Below, in pieces: positions 9,046-19,528 of a DNA stretch of 49,683 bases. The notes under the pieces are model-generated. The model worked only from the letters and a program-made list of their open reading frames with translations, did not search any database and was not told the DNA's origin. The translations under genes and the position numbers were made by a program. Origin of the DNA: Oscillospiraceae bacterium (lineage in GTDB: Bacteria > Bacillota > Clostridia > Oscillospirales > Oscillospiraceae); the NCBI GenBank assembly GCA_902768805.1, contig CACXMX010000018.1, positions 1-49,683 of the forward strand, written 5' to 3'. Position 1 is the first letter of the stretch. Each line of letters opens with the position of its first letter.

Positions 9046-9528
9046 TCAGCTTCCGTCCCGAAGGCGGTCAAAAAACGCCCTGAGCACGGCGGCACATTCC
9101 TCTTTCAGGACCCCGCCGTATACCTTGGGGTGAAAGCCGTAGTTTTCACTGAACAGGTCGATCACGCTGCCGCAGGAACCGCTGCGTTCCTCCCGCGCTC
9201 CGTACACCACCGCGGATACGCGGGCGTTCATGATCGCGCCGGCGCACATGGGACAGGGCTCAAGCGTAACATAGAGCGTACAGTTTTCCAGACGCCAGTC
9301 TCCCCTTTTTCGGCACGCCTCGCGGATCGCTTCCATCTCGGCATGCGCCGTAGCGTCATGATCCGTCTCCCGCCGGTTCCGTCCGGTCCCCAGGATCTCC
9401 CCACCCGCGCCGACGATCACACACCCCACAGGGATCTCTCCCCCGGCGGCGGCTTCTCTCGCCAGTTCCAGGGCGGCGTGCATATATTTTTCTCTGCAGG
9501 AGGTCAGGATGCTATCCGTTTTGCTCAT
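9046..9528 (-). CDS. tadA: tRNA-specific adenosine deaminase TadA
   Basis: 160 residues. Zinc deaminase motifs are ATAHAEMEAI (His ligand and catalytic Glu) and EPCPMCAGAI (two Cys ligands). TadA converts A34 to inosine in tRNA-Arg(ACG). The start at 9526-9528 follows AAGGGAGA and gives the family-like N-terminus ending YMHAALELAREAA. An internal ATG at 9483 lacks a ribosome-binding site, and the upstream ATG at 9576 would overlap mntP further. With the chosen start the gene overlaps the start of divergent mntP by 20 bp. Confidence 0.9.
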   Translation of the reverse strand: MSKTDSILTSCREKYMHAALELAREAAAGGEIPVGCVIVGAGGEILGTGRNRRETDHDATAHAEMEAIREACRKRGDWRLENCTLYVTLEPCPMCAGAIMNARVSAVVYGAREERSGSCGSVIDLFSENYGFHPKVYGGVLKEECAAVLRAFFDRLRDGS

Positions 9529-10066
9529 AGGGATCTCCCTTTCCATGGACGCGTTCGCCGTTACGGTTGCCAACACGGTGACCGTCCGGCCGTTTAGAAA
9601 CGCGGACGCTCTCCGCTCGGCCGTATGGTTCGGCGCCTTTCAGTTTCTGATGCCGCTGCTGGGGGCTCTGCTGGCCGGCACGATCTCCTCCCATATGGTT
9701 CGGTTCGGGCCTTGGATCAGCTTCGGCCTGCTGGCTTTCGTCGGCGGGAAAATGATCCTGGATGCCGTGAAGCCCGGCGCGGAGGAGGCCGGCGCCGATA
9801 CCCTCGGCGCGGCGCGGCTCTTCGCTTTGGCCGTGGCCACGAGTATCGACGCCATGGCCGTGGGCGTATCTTTCGCCTTCTCCCCGCCGTCGCCGGGTCT
9901 GTGGCTGTCCTGCGCCGTGATCGGATGCACGACTTTCCTTCTGACGCTCGCGGCGGCGTTCCTGGGCAGCCGGTTTTCCAACCTGCATCCCCGGAAAGCC
10001 GGGATCGCCGGAGGAACGGTGCTGATCGCGATCGGCCTGAAGATACTTCTGGAAGGTATTCTATAA
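9509..10066 (+). CDS. mntP: Manganese efflux pump MntP
   Basis: 185 residues with six predicted membrane spans. The paired motifs SMDAFAVTVANTV (near 12-24) and SIDAMAVGVSFAF are the repeated Asp-bearing signatures of the MntP/YebN (former DUF204) family, which exports Mn2+. ATG at 9509 follows AGGAGGT at 9498-9504. No yybP-ykoY riboswitch precedes it, because the upstream bases are tadA coding sequence, unlike the P-type ATPase at 21737. A terminator follows at 10084. Confidence 0.92.
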   Translation: MLSVLLIGISLSMDAFAVTVANTVTVRPFRNADALRSAVWFGAFQFLMPLLGALLAGTISSHMVRFGPWISFGLLAFVGGKMILDAVKPGAEEAGADTLGAARLFALAVATSIDAMAVGVSFAFSPPSPGLWLSCAVIGCTTFLLTLAAAFLGSRFSNLHPRKAGIAGGTVLIAIGLKILLEGIL

Positions 10067-10083
10067 TCAATCCCGAGATAAGT

Positions 10084-10125
10084 CAAAGGCATTCGCCGTT
10101 CTGTCATGAACTGCGGATGCCTTTG
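10084..10125 (+). terminator. Terminator of mntP
   Basis: CAAAGGCAT...ATGCCTTTG with an extra CGC/GCG pair inside, followed by TATTT. The loop is fairly large. Confidence 0.65.
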
Positions 10126-10150
10126 TATTTGGGATCGATTTGCTGAAGAA

Positions 10151-10174
10151 CGCCCGGCGGAACTCCGCCGGGCG
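10151..10174 (-). terminator. Terminator of transporter B
   Basis: The hairpin CGCCCGGCGG / CCGCCGGGCG with loop AACT is followed by TTCTT on the minus strand. It is close to the transporter A terminator at 3585-3612. Confidence 0.8.
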
Positions 10175-10217
10175 CCCTTGGTCAGGCTTGGAATTATGCT
10201 TTTTCCCTCGCGGGAGC

Positions 10218-11597
10218 TTATTCCTTAGGAGCTTCCTGCTGGGAGGCCATGAACTTGGCGTAGTTCTCCTGCGCGCAGCGGGCGGCTTCCTCATCGGACA
10301 GCCGGTACAGCAGCACGAACAGGATCGCCATGACCAGGTAGAAGCAGGCGGGCACCCAGTAGGTGATGGTCATGAACTTGGGGATCCACTCCGCGGAGCC
10401 GGCCACACCCGGGGTGTCGAAGCCGGTGTTGGACAGGAGCATCAGGCCGATGGTTCCGCCCAGCGCCATGCCGATCTTCATCGGAGGCGTGGCCAGGCCC
10501 ATCACGATGCCGCGGGTGTCCTTGCCGGACTTGTTGAAGTACCACTCGGCGGCGTCCATGTACATCAGCATGACGAACGGAGTGTAGGTGTACATCGCGA
10601 AGGTGTTCAGAGACTGGATCGCGATCATGTAGATGTAGCCGAAGCGGCCGAAGTAGCCCATGCAGAAGTTCACGACGGGCAGCAGGAAGTAGCCGATGGA
10701 AATGGCCTTCTTCTTGCCGAGCTTCTGGCCGATGGGCGGCATGATCATCGCGGCGACGAAGGAGGTCACGGCGGCGACCAGGTTGGCGACGGTCATCAGG
10801 GAGAAGTTGCCGACCACGAACATCCAGTAGTAGGCGGCGAGCCCCTGGAAGATGAACTGGCCGATGTACTGGATGGTGTGGCAGAGGAACAGCACCAGCA
10901 GGTACTTGTTCTCGCCCAGGGACTTGAACATGTCGACGGCGCTGACCTGATGCGCGGCACCGGCGGCGCCCACGGGCGCGTCCTTGCCGTCCGCCAGTTT
11001 GGCGATGGCGCCCAGCGCGAAGGGCATCGGGATCATGAACGCGGTGGCGACCACAAAGTAGTTCCACTTGCCGAAGTCAAGCACGGTGACCAGCGTGGGG
11101 ATGGTAGAGGTGATCAGCGTGATGACGGTGGCCTGACGGCTCATGTTGATGTTGAACGCCTGACGGTTGGACGGGTTCGGGCCGGCGACGGCGGCGCTGA
11201 TGCCGTAGTAGGCGGTCTGGATCAGGTTCATCAGGGAGTTGAGCACGGCGTAGGCGGCGGTCATGACGAGCAGACGCATCCACACGGGGCCGGAGGTGGG
11301 GAACACCTCGAGCATGATGACGATGGCCAGGATCCAGCGGCCCTTGCTCATCCATTCCTGGTTCTTGCCCTTGTTGCCGAGCTTGACCTTCTCAATGATG
11401 GCGCCGCAGAAGACCGACACGATAAAGTCGATCGTCTTGCCGATCAGCATCGCGGTGGCCAGGGCGGCCGTCGGGACTTCCAGGACGGACGTGGCGAACT
11501 GGTTCAGGTACATGAAGCCGACCATGATGGACAAAGTCAGCAGCGAGTACGAACCCATCGTCCAGATCTGTTTTTTGGTTGCGGTTACTTCTGGCAT
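10218..11597 (-). CDS. GPH/MFS-type cation-coupled transporter, copy B
   Basis: 459 residues, ATG behind AAGGAGGG. It is a near twin of the transporter at 2179-3549 and in inverted orientation. Differences are scattered and mostly conservative: the first is KKEIW to KKQIW, and the C-terminus ends QQEAPKE instead of EQKKE. It lies downstream of a URO-D gene (11839-13095) on the same strand with 241 bp between. That gap holds a 40-bp palindrome, a promoter like that of copy A, and a leader hairpin absent from copy A. The two copies may differ in regulation more than in substrate. Confidence 0.85.
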   Translation of the reverse strand: MPEVTATKKQIWTMGSYSLLTLSIMVGFMYLNQFATSVLEVPTAALATAMLIGKTIDFIVSVFCGAIIEKVKLGNKGKNQEWMSKGRWILAIVIMLEVFPTSGPVWMRLLVMTAAYAVLNSLMNLIQTAYYGISAAVAGPNPSNRQAFNINMSRQATVITLITSTIPTLVTVLDFGKWNYFVVATAFMIPMPFALGAIAKLADGKDAPVGAAGAAHQVSAVDMFKSLGENKYLLVLFLCHTIQYIGQFIFQGLAAYYWMFVVGNFSLMTVANLVAAVTSFVAAMIMPPIGQKLGKKKAISIGYFLLPVVNFCMGYFGRFGYIYMIAIQSLNTFAMYTYTPFVMLMYMDAAEWYFNKSGKDTRGIVMGLATPPMKIGMALGGTIGLMLLSNTGFDTPGVAGSAEWIPKFMTITYWVPACFYLVMAILFVLLYRLSDEEAARCAQENYAKFMASQQEAPKE

Positions 11598-11633
11598 GGA
11601 TTTCCCTCCTTATCAGATTTCTCCAAACAAAAT

Positions 11634-11662
11634 AGCAGGAATGGCAGGGCACCATTCCTGCT
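11634..11662 (-). promoter_or_regulatory. Leader hairpin upstream of transporter B, possible attenuator
   Basis: Perfect 11-bp arms (AGCAGGAATGG / CCATTCCTGCT) with a 7-nt loop, followed on the minus strand by ATTTTGTTT. It sits between the promoter and the ribosome-binding site, so it could be a leaky intrinsic terminator or an mRNA-stabilising stem. Copy A lacks it. Confidence 0.55.
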
Positions 11663-11691
11663 GTATAAGTATATCAAATACGATTGTGTGA

Positions 11692-11719
11692 ATAATATGT
11701 GTCCGACGCACAAAGAAAA
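11692..11719 (-). promoter_or_regulatory. Promoter of transporter B
   Basis: Minus-strand TTTTCT (11714-11719), a 16-bp spacer and TATTAT (11692-11697). It aligns with the transporter A promoter. An alternative -10 TATACT lies at 11668-11673, but it has no good -35. A 12-mer inside it (plus-strand CGCACAAAGAAA) recurs upstream of the URO-D gene at 13194-13205. Confidence 0.5.
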
Positions 11720-11735
11720 TCGGTTGCTTTTTGCT

Positions 11736-11775
11736 AATAATTGTGAGGTTTGCGTTCGCAAACCCCACAATTATT
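11736..11775. repeat. 40-bp near-perfect palindrome, operator-like
   Basis: Twenty-base arms with one mismatch, centred between 11755 and 11756: AATAATTGTGAGGTTTGCG on the left and its complement on the right. The centre leaves almost no loop, so a DNA-binding-protein site is as likely as an RNA hairpin, and no T-run follows on either strand. It lies just upstream of the transporter B promoter and about 60 bp after the URO-D stop. Confidence 0.7.
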
Positions 11776-11838
11776 GTTCCTTATGCACAGAATGCCGACG
11801 GATCTGTGTTTGGACCGGTTTGGGCTGCGCGCATCATA

Positions 11839-13095
11839 TCAGCGCTTGCCGTAGGTGCGCACGGTGTCCACCATGGCCTCCACATTTTCCTTTTTCGCCA
11901 GATCCATGCCGCAGGAGGTCTCGAATATGAAGCCTCCGCCCGGCGCGCAGACGTCGATCAGCCGCTTGCACTCGTCGATCACCTGCTCTTTTGTGCCGTA
12001 GTCGAGCAGATAGACCGGGAAGCCGCCGGAGATGGTGGCCGTGCCGCCGAGCACGCGCTTGGCCTCGGCCATGTTCACATCCTCGAAATGGTAAATGACC
12101 TTTCCCTTCGGGACCTCCTTCAGGCACTCGAGGCGGGTATCGTACTTGCCCTCGGTGTAGATGTAGGGCACCATGCCGGCGTCGATGATGGCGTTGATGA
12201 TGATCTGCAGATGGTTCCAGTAGAACTCGCGGTAGTGTTCGTCGCTCATGAATCCGTCCATACCCTTGTGCAGCGCCATGAAAACATGCTTTCCGGGCAT
12301 GACCATGCCCTGGAACTTGATCATCTGCAGGGTGCCGGCGAGCTGCTCCTCGCAATAGGCCATGACCTGTTCGGGCCGCTCGTAAAGGTCGGCGCACGCG
12401 TCCAGCGTACCGCGCAGGAAGTCGCTGTAGCCGTCAAAGGGCACGCCCGCGAAACCGGTAGCCAGGATCGGCCAGCCCGCGGCCTCAACATCCACGTCCA
12501 GCTGACGCATCCGGGGGCTCAGATCGTTGGCCATGTCGTTGATCTTCCAGAGAGTCTCGATCATCTTCCTGAACTCCGGCGTGCTGAAGACCGCGGCCAC
12601 CTGCCCCTGGCTGCCGTAGACGCCCATATTGGCAGCGTTGAAGCCGGCAAAGGGCTCGAGAAGTCCCGTGGTCTTCGGGAAGCCCACGTTCATGGTCCAT
12701 CCGCTCCGGTCGGAGAAAAACCTCTCGAACTCGCCCTCCTCCAGGATTGGGAACTCGATGAACTGATGGATCGAGTTTTTGTCGATGACGTCGCCGGGCA
12801 TTCCGGCCCAGCGCATGGTCTTGGGATTGGACAGCTCCATCTGCGGTCCCTGGCCGATGTTGACGTAGGAGTGGCCCATCAGCGCGTCGGGATCGTAGTC
12901 GTTGAGGTATTTGAAGATACTCTCGCGGGCCTTCTTCACCTCGGTGTCATACAGGATGTCGGCCATCGTGTAGCCCGCCTGAAGATAGGGGAAGCACTGA
13001 ACGATGGGGATCAGGGGCACCATATCGGGCTCGGTGAGCGCGATGGTCTCGTTGATGCGTTTGAGCTTCTGCGCGTATTTTTCTTCGGGTGTCAT
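11839..13095 (-). CDS. URO-D-fold corrinoid methyltransferase-like protein lacking the H-x-C motif
   Basis: 418 residues. ATG at 13093-13095 follows GAGGAGGAG; longer frames upstream have no site. It belongs to the same broad superfamily as the genes at 2 and 853 but is clearly divergent: where those have LHSCGH it reads IYTEGKYDTRL. It keeps a late Cys in FETSCGMDLAKKENVEAM, similar to the C-terminal zinc Cys region of MtaA-type proteins. The two groups therefore show complementary parts of the ligand set. It has its own promoter and is separated from PFOR by a terminator. Methyl transfer on an unknown substrate is the likely role. It is not a HemE orthologue. Confidence 0.8.
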   Translation of the reverse strand: MTPEEKYAQKLKRINETIALTEPDMVPLIPIVQCFPYLQAGYTMADILYDTEVKKARESIFKYLNDYDPDALMGHSYVNIGQGPQMELSNPKTMRWAGMPGDVIDKNSIHQFIEFPILEEGEFERFFSDRSGWTMNVGFPKTTGLLEPFAGFNAANMGVYGSQGQVAAVFSTPEFRKMIETLWKINDMANDLSPRMRQLDVDVEAAGWPILATGFAGVPFDGYSDFLRGTLDACADLYERPEQVMAYCEEQLAGTLQMIKFQGMVMPGKHVFMALHKGMDGFMSDEHYREFYWNHLQIIINAIIDAGMVPYIYTEGKYDTRLECLKEVPKGKVIYHFEDVNMAEAKRVLGGTATISGGFPVYLLDYGTKEQVIDECKRLIDVCAPGGGFIFETSCGMDLAKKENVEAMVDTVRTYGKR

Positions 13096-13155
13096 GATTC
13101 TCCTCCTCTTTTTCGGTACATTGCTTTTTCTCGTGATCCTGTCGTCTTCCATTTG

Positions 13156-13184
13156 ATTGTACCGTACCCGAGGCGGGAGGATAA
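13156..13184 (-). promoter_or_regulatory. Promoter of the URO-D gene at 11839
   Basis: Minus-strand TACAAT (13156-13161), a 17-bp spacer and a weak TTATCC (13179-13184). Ten bases further upstream lies the 12-mer shared with the transporter B promoter. Confidence 0.55.
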
Positions 13185-13241
13185 GGTGACGGGCGCACAA
13201 AGAAATCCCGCGCGCGGCACCTTTTTTTCGGCGCAGAAAAA

Positions 13242-13266
13242 CGCCCCGGCCTGAACGGCCGGGGCG
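13242..13266 (-). terminator. Terminator of PFOR
   Basis: Arms CGCCCCGGCC / GGCCGGGGCG with a 5-nt loop, followed by TTTTTCTG on the minus strand, 21 bp after the PFOR stop. Confidence 0.9.
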
Positions 13267-13287
13267 TCGTATCCGTTGGGGTGTCGC

Positions 13288-16944
<3,657 letters not shown>

Positions 16945-17014
16945 TCGGTTCATCTCCTGTTTCATATTTTTCCCCCGGATTCTCTCCAAAGGGCATGATT
17001 TTACAATCCGAGTT

Positions 17015-17043
17015 ATTTTACCATGAAAAGCATATAAAGTAAA
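17015..17043 (-). promoter_or_regulatory. Promoter of PFOR
   Basis: Minus-strand TTTACT (17038-17043), a 17-bp spacer and TAAAAT (17015-17020). It is very similar in form to the dnaA promoter at 39099-39127. Confidence 0.8.
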
Positions 17044-17093
17044 GGTAACTTTTCCTACTATTTGTAGAGAAATTGCCAAGGATGCAGGGAAAA

Positions 17094-17122
17094 TACCCGT
17101 CCCGCGGTCCGCGGGACGGGTA
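17094..17122 (-). terminator. Strong hairpin, terminator-like on the minus strand
   Basis: Arms TACCCGTCCCGCGG and complement around a single T, followed by TTTTCCC on the minus strand. No plus-strand gene ends here, so it implies a minus-strand transcript from the 17.13-17.35 kb region or insulation of the PFOR promoter. Confidence 0.6.
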
Positions 17123-17135
17123 CAGAACCTGTGTA

Positions 17136-17261
17136 TTACCGGAGCGTCTTCGCCGCCGACCTTATCAGATCCTCATCGGGGTCCTTCCGGTTGACCGCCG
17201 AGACCCGCTCAACGAGGCGCAGAAGCGGCGCGGACTCCTCCCCGGCCGCCTTGCGGAGCAT
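17136..17261 (-). CDS. Possible small protein, 41 residues, unknown
   Basis: ATG at 17259-17261 to TAA at 17136-17138. The peptide MLRKAAGEESAPLLRLVERV and its continuation through NRKDPDEDLI to AKTLR is charged and amphipathic, as in a real helical protein, and a terminator-like hairpin follows 13 nt after the stop. The frame stays open upstream past 17350, so it could be the tail of a decayed gene. No good ribosome-binding site precedes the ATG, and the frame opposes the promoter at 17322. It resembles no family I recognise. Confidence 0.3.
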   Translation of the reverse strand: MLRKAAGEESAPLLRLVERVSAVNRKDPDEDLIRSAAKTLR

Positions 17262-17321
17262 GGGCAGGCAGGCGCTCCCCGGCCCGGCAGCGGACGCTCC
17301 GGACGACGGCAAAGATAAACC

Positions 17322-17350
17322 TTGTGCTTTTGGGGAAAGTGTACTATAAT
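17322..17350 (+). promoter_or_regulatory. Promoter of the Asp23-fakA operon
   Basis: TTGTGC (17322-17327), a 17-bp spacer and perfect TATAAT (17345-17350), 33 bp before the first start codon. Confidence 0.85.
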
Positions 17351-17382
17351 ATCTTGACTATCTGCGGAAAGGAAGCGCTGAC

Positions 17383-17736
17383 ATGATACAGCTCGACAAC
17401 GAGAGAGGCTCCATCTGCATCAGCACCGACGTCATCACGTGGCTGGCCGGCGACGCCGCCACCCGGTGCTTCGGCGTAAAGGGCATGGCCGGCCGTGCGA
17501 AGGAAAACGGGCTTGTTCAGCTGCTGCGCCGGGAATCCATGACCAAGGGCGTCTCCGTCATACCCAACGACGACGGCAGCATCACCATCGAGCTGCATAT
17601 CGTCGTGGACCACGGCGTCAACCTTGCCGCGCTGTCCCGAAGCATCATGAACGAGGTCAGCTACAAGGTCTCCTCCGCGGCCGACATACCGGTCCGGCAG
17701 GTCAACGTTTACATCGACTCCATGATCCTGGACTGA
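17383..17736 (+). CDS. Asp23/Gls24 family protein (YloU-like)
   Basis: 117 residues, ATG behind AAAGGAAG. The pattern GSICISTDVITWLAGDAATRCFGVKGMAG followed by IELHIVVDHGVNL and PVRQVNVYIDSM is the Asp23/Gls24 fold. In Firmicutes this small cytoplasmic or membrane-associated protein is usually paired with a DhaL-like kinase gene, as here with the gene at 17800. Its biochemical role is unclear; staphylococcal Asp23 is an alkaline-shock, envelope-linked protein. Confidence 0.9.
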   Translation: MIQLDNERGSICISTDVITWLAGDAATRCFGVKGMAGRAKENGLVQLLRRESMTKGVSVIPNDDGSITIELHIVVDHGVNLAALSRSIMNEVSYKVSSAADIPVRQVNVYIDSMILD

Positions 17737-17799
17737 TCACCGCTCGGGACAGACCGCCCCAATGATTACCTGGGCCCAGCCCAAGGAGGACGCCATACT

Positions 17800-19440
17800 G
17801 TGAGAAAAACGATCGGAGGCCGGGAGTTTGCGGAGATGATCCTCTGCTGCTCGGCCGTGCTGGACGAACACCGCCAGCAGCTTAATGATTTAAATGTATT
17901 TCCGGTGCCCGACGGCGACACCGGGACCAATATGTCCATGACCATGGCCGCCGCGGCCCAGGCGCTGCGCGAGAACGCCCCTCCCGCTGTGGGAGAGGCG
18001 GCCAACAAGGCCGCCTCCGCGCTGCTGCGCGGCGCCCGGGGCAACTCCGGCGTGATCATGTCGCTGCTGTTCCGCGGCATGGCAAAGAGCCTTAAGGGCA
18101 AGACGGACTGCACCGCCGCCGAATGGTCCAAGGCCATGAGCGACGGCGTGGACGCCGCGTACAAAGCCGTAATGAAGCCCGCGGAGGGGACGGTGCTCAC
18201 CGTTTCCCGCCGGGCCGCAGAGACCGCCGCCACCCTTGTCAAGGGCGGTGTGGCGGATATCGAAGACCTCCTTTCCGGCGCGCTGGAAACGGCGCGGGAA
18301 ACCCTTGCCCAGACCGTGGAGATGAATCCCGTGCTGAAAAAGGCCGGCGTGGTGGACGCGGGCGGACAGGGCTATGTCTGGATCCTGACCGCCATGCTGC
18401 AGTGCCTGAACGGCACCTTCACGGCCAAAGCGCCTGCCGCCGAGACGAAGGAAAAAGCGGACTTCGACAAAATCGACGACAAGGACATCGTCTTCACGTA
18501 CTGCACGGAGTTCATCGTCGCGCGGGAGAGGGAGCGCTCCCCCGAGCTGCTGCGCACATTCCTCAACAGCATCGGCGATTCCCTGGTGCTGGTGGAGGAC
18601 GACGACATCATCAAGGTCCACGTCCACACCGACGCCCCCGGACGGGCGCTGACCGAGGCGCTGCGCTACGGCTCGCTGCAGACCGTCAAGATCGAAAACA
18701 TGCGCAACCAGCACACGCAGATGGCCGACGCGGAAAAGCCCGCGCCGGAAGAGCCCGCCGAGCCCGAATTCGCCCCGGCCGAAAAGGAAGTGGGCTTTGT
18801 GGCCGTCTGCGCCGGCAGCGGCATGCGGGATCTGTTTCTCTCGCTGGGTGCGGACCGGGTCGTCACCGGCGGCCAGACCATGAACCCCTCCACTGAGGAT
18901 ATCCTCACCGAGGTGAACCGCACGCCGGCCGACACCGTTTTTGTTTTCCCGAACAACAAGAACATCATCATGGCCGCCGAACAGTGCGTCCCTCTGACAG
19001 AGAAAAAGGTCCGCGTGGTGCCCACCACCACGGTGCCTCAGGGAGTTTCCGCCCTGGCCTATATGGAGCCGGACCGGAGCCCCGATGAGCTGGAGGAGGC
19101 TTTCCGCGAGACCTCGGAGCATGTCCATACGGCTCTGATCACCTACGCTGCCCGCGATTCCGAATATGACGGGCAGACCATTCGCGCCGGGGAGCATCTG
19201 GCACTGCTGGACGGCCGCCTTCTGGGCAGCTACCCCGATGTGGACGCGGTGTTCGCCGATCTGAACCGCGCTTTGGCCGAGCTGGAGCCCGAGTTCCTTA
19301 CTGTTTATTACGGCGCCGACGTTACCTTTGAAGACTCTCAGGACGCCAAAGCCTGCCTGAGTGAAGCCTTCCCCGACGCGGACATCTCCGTGGTCGACGG
19401 CGGCCAGCCCGTCTACTACTATATGATCGCCGCGGAATAA
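17800..19440 (+). CDS. fakA: Fatty acid kinase FakA / YloV-like DAK2-domain protein
   Basis: 546 residues from GTG at 17800 behind AAGGAGGA. The N-terminal DhaL-like ATP-binding domain has LNDLNVFPVPDGDTGTNMS (Asp residues binding Mg-ATP) and LLRGARGNSGVIMS. The middle segment includes YCTEFIVA and VHVHTDAPGRAL. The C-terminal FakA domain includes VFPNNKNIIMAAEQ and VVPTTTVPQG. In Staphylococcus FakA phosphorylates fatty acids held by a FakB (DegV) protein for phospholipid synthesis. No FakB gene lies in the window. It is co-transcribed with the Asp23-like gene and followed by a terminator. Confidence 0.92.
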   Translation: MRKTIGGREFAEMILCCSAVLDEHRQQLNDLNVFPVPDGDTGTNMSMTMAAAAQALRENAPPAVGEAANKAASALLRGARGNSGVIMSLLFRGMAKSLKGKTDCTAAEWSKAMSDGVDAAYKAVMKPAEGTVLTVSRRAAETAATLVKGGVADIEDLLSGALETARETLAQTVEMNPVLKKAGVVDAGGQGYVWILTAMLQCLNGTFTAKAPAAETKEKADFDKIDDKDIVFTYCTEFIVARERERSPELLRTFLNSIGDSLVLVEDDDIIKVHVHTDAPGRALTEALRYGSLQTVKIENMRNQHTQMADAEKPAPEEPAEPEFAPAEKEVGFVAVCAGSGMRDLFLSLGADRVVTGGQTMNPSTEDILTEVNRTPADTVFVFPNNKNIIMAAEQCVPLTEKKVRVVPTTTVPQGVSALAYMEPDRSPDELEEAFRETSEHVHTALITYAARDSEYDGQTIRAGEHLALLDGRLLGSYPDVDAVFADLNRALAELEPEFLTVYYGADVTFEDSQDAKACLSEAFPDADISVVDGGQPVYYYMIAAE

Positions 19441-19468
19441 GCTCCGCGCGGTCTGATCCATCATACAC

Positions 19469-19492
19469 GGGCCGGAATTATCCGGCCCTTTT
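19469..19492 (+). terminator. Terminator of fakA
   Basis: GGGCCGGA, loop ATTA, TCCGGCCC, then TTTT. Confidence 0.7.
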
Positions 19493-19528
19493 CCCGAAAC
19501 GGCGGTACCCGCCGGACAGGATTCTGCC

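Noticed and set aside
11736..11775. The large palindrome as an intrinsic terminator of the URO-D gene.
   Set aside because: No T-run follows on the minus strand (AGCAAAAAGC) and the loop is too tight. An operator is preferred, though a stem without T-run cannot be fully excluded.
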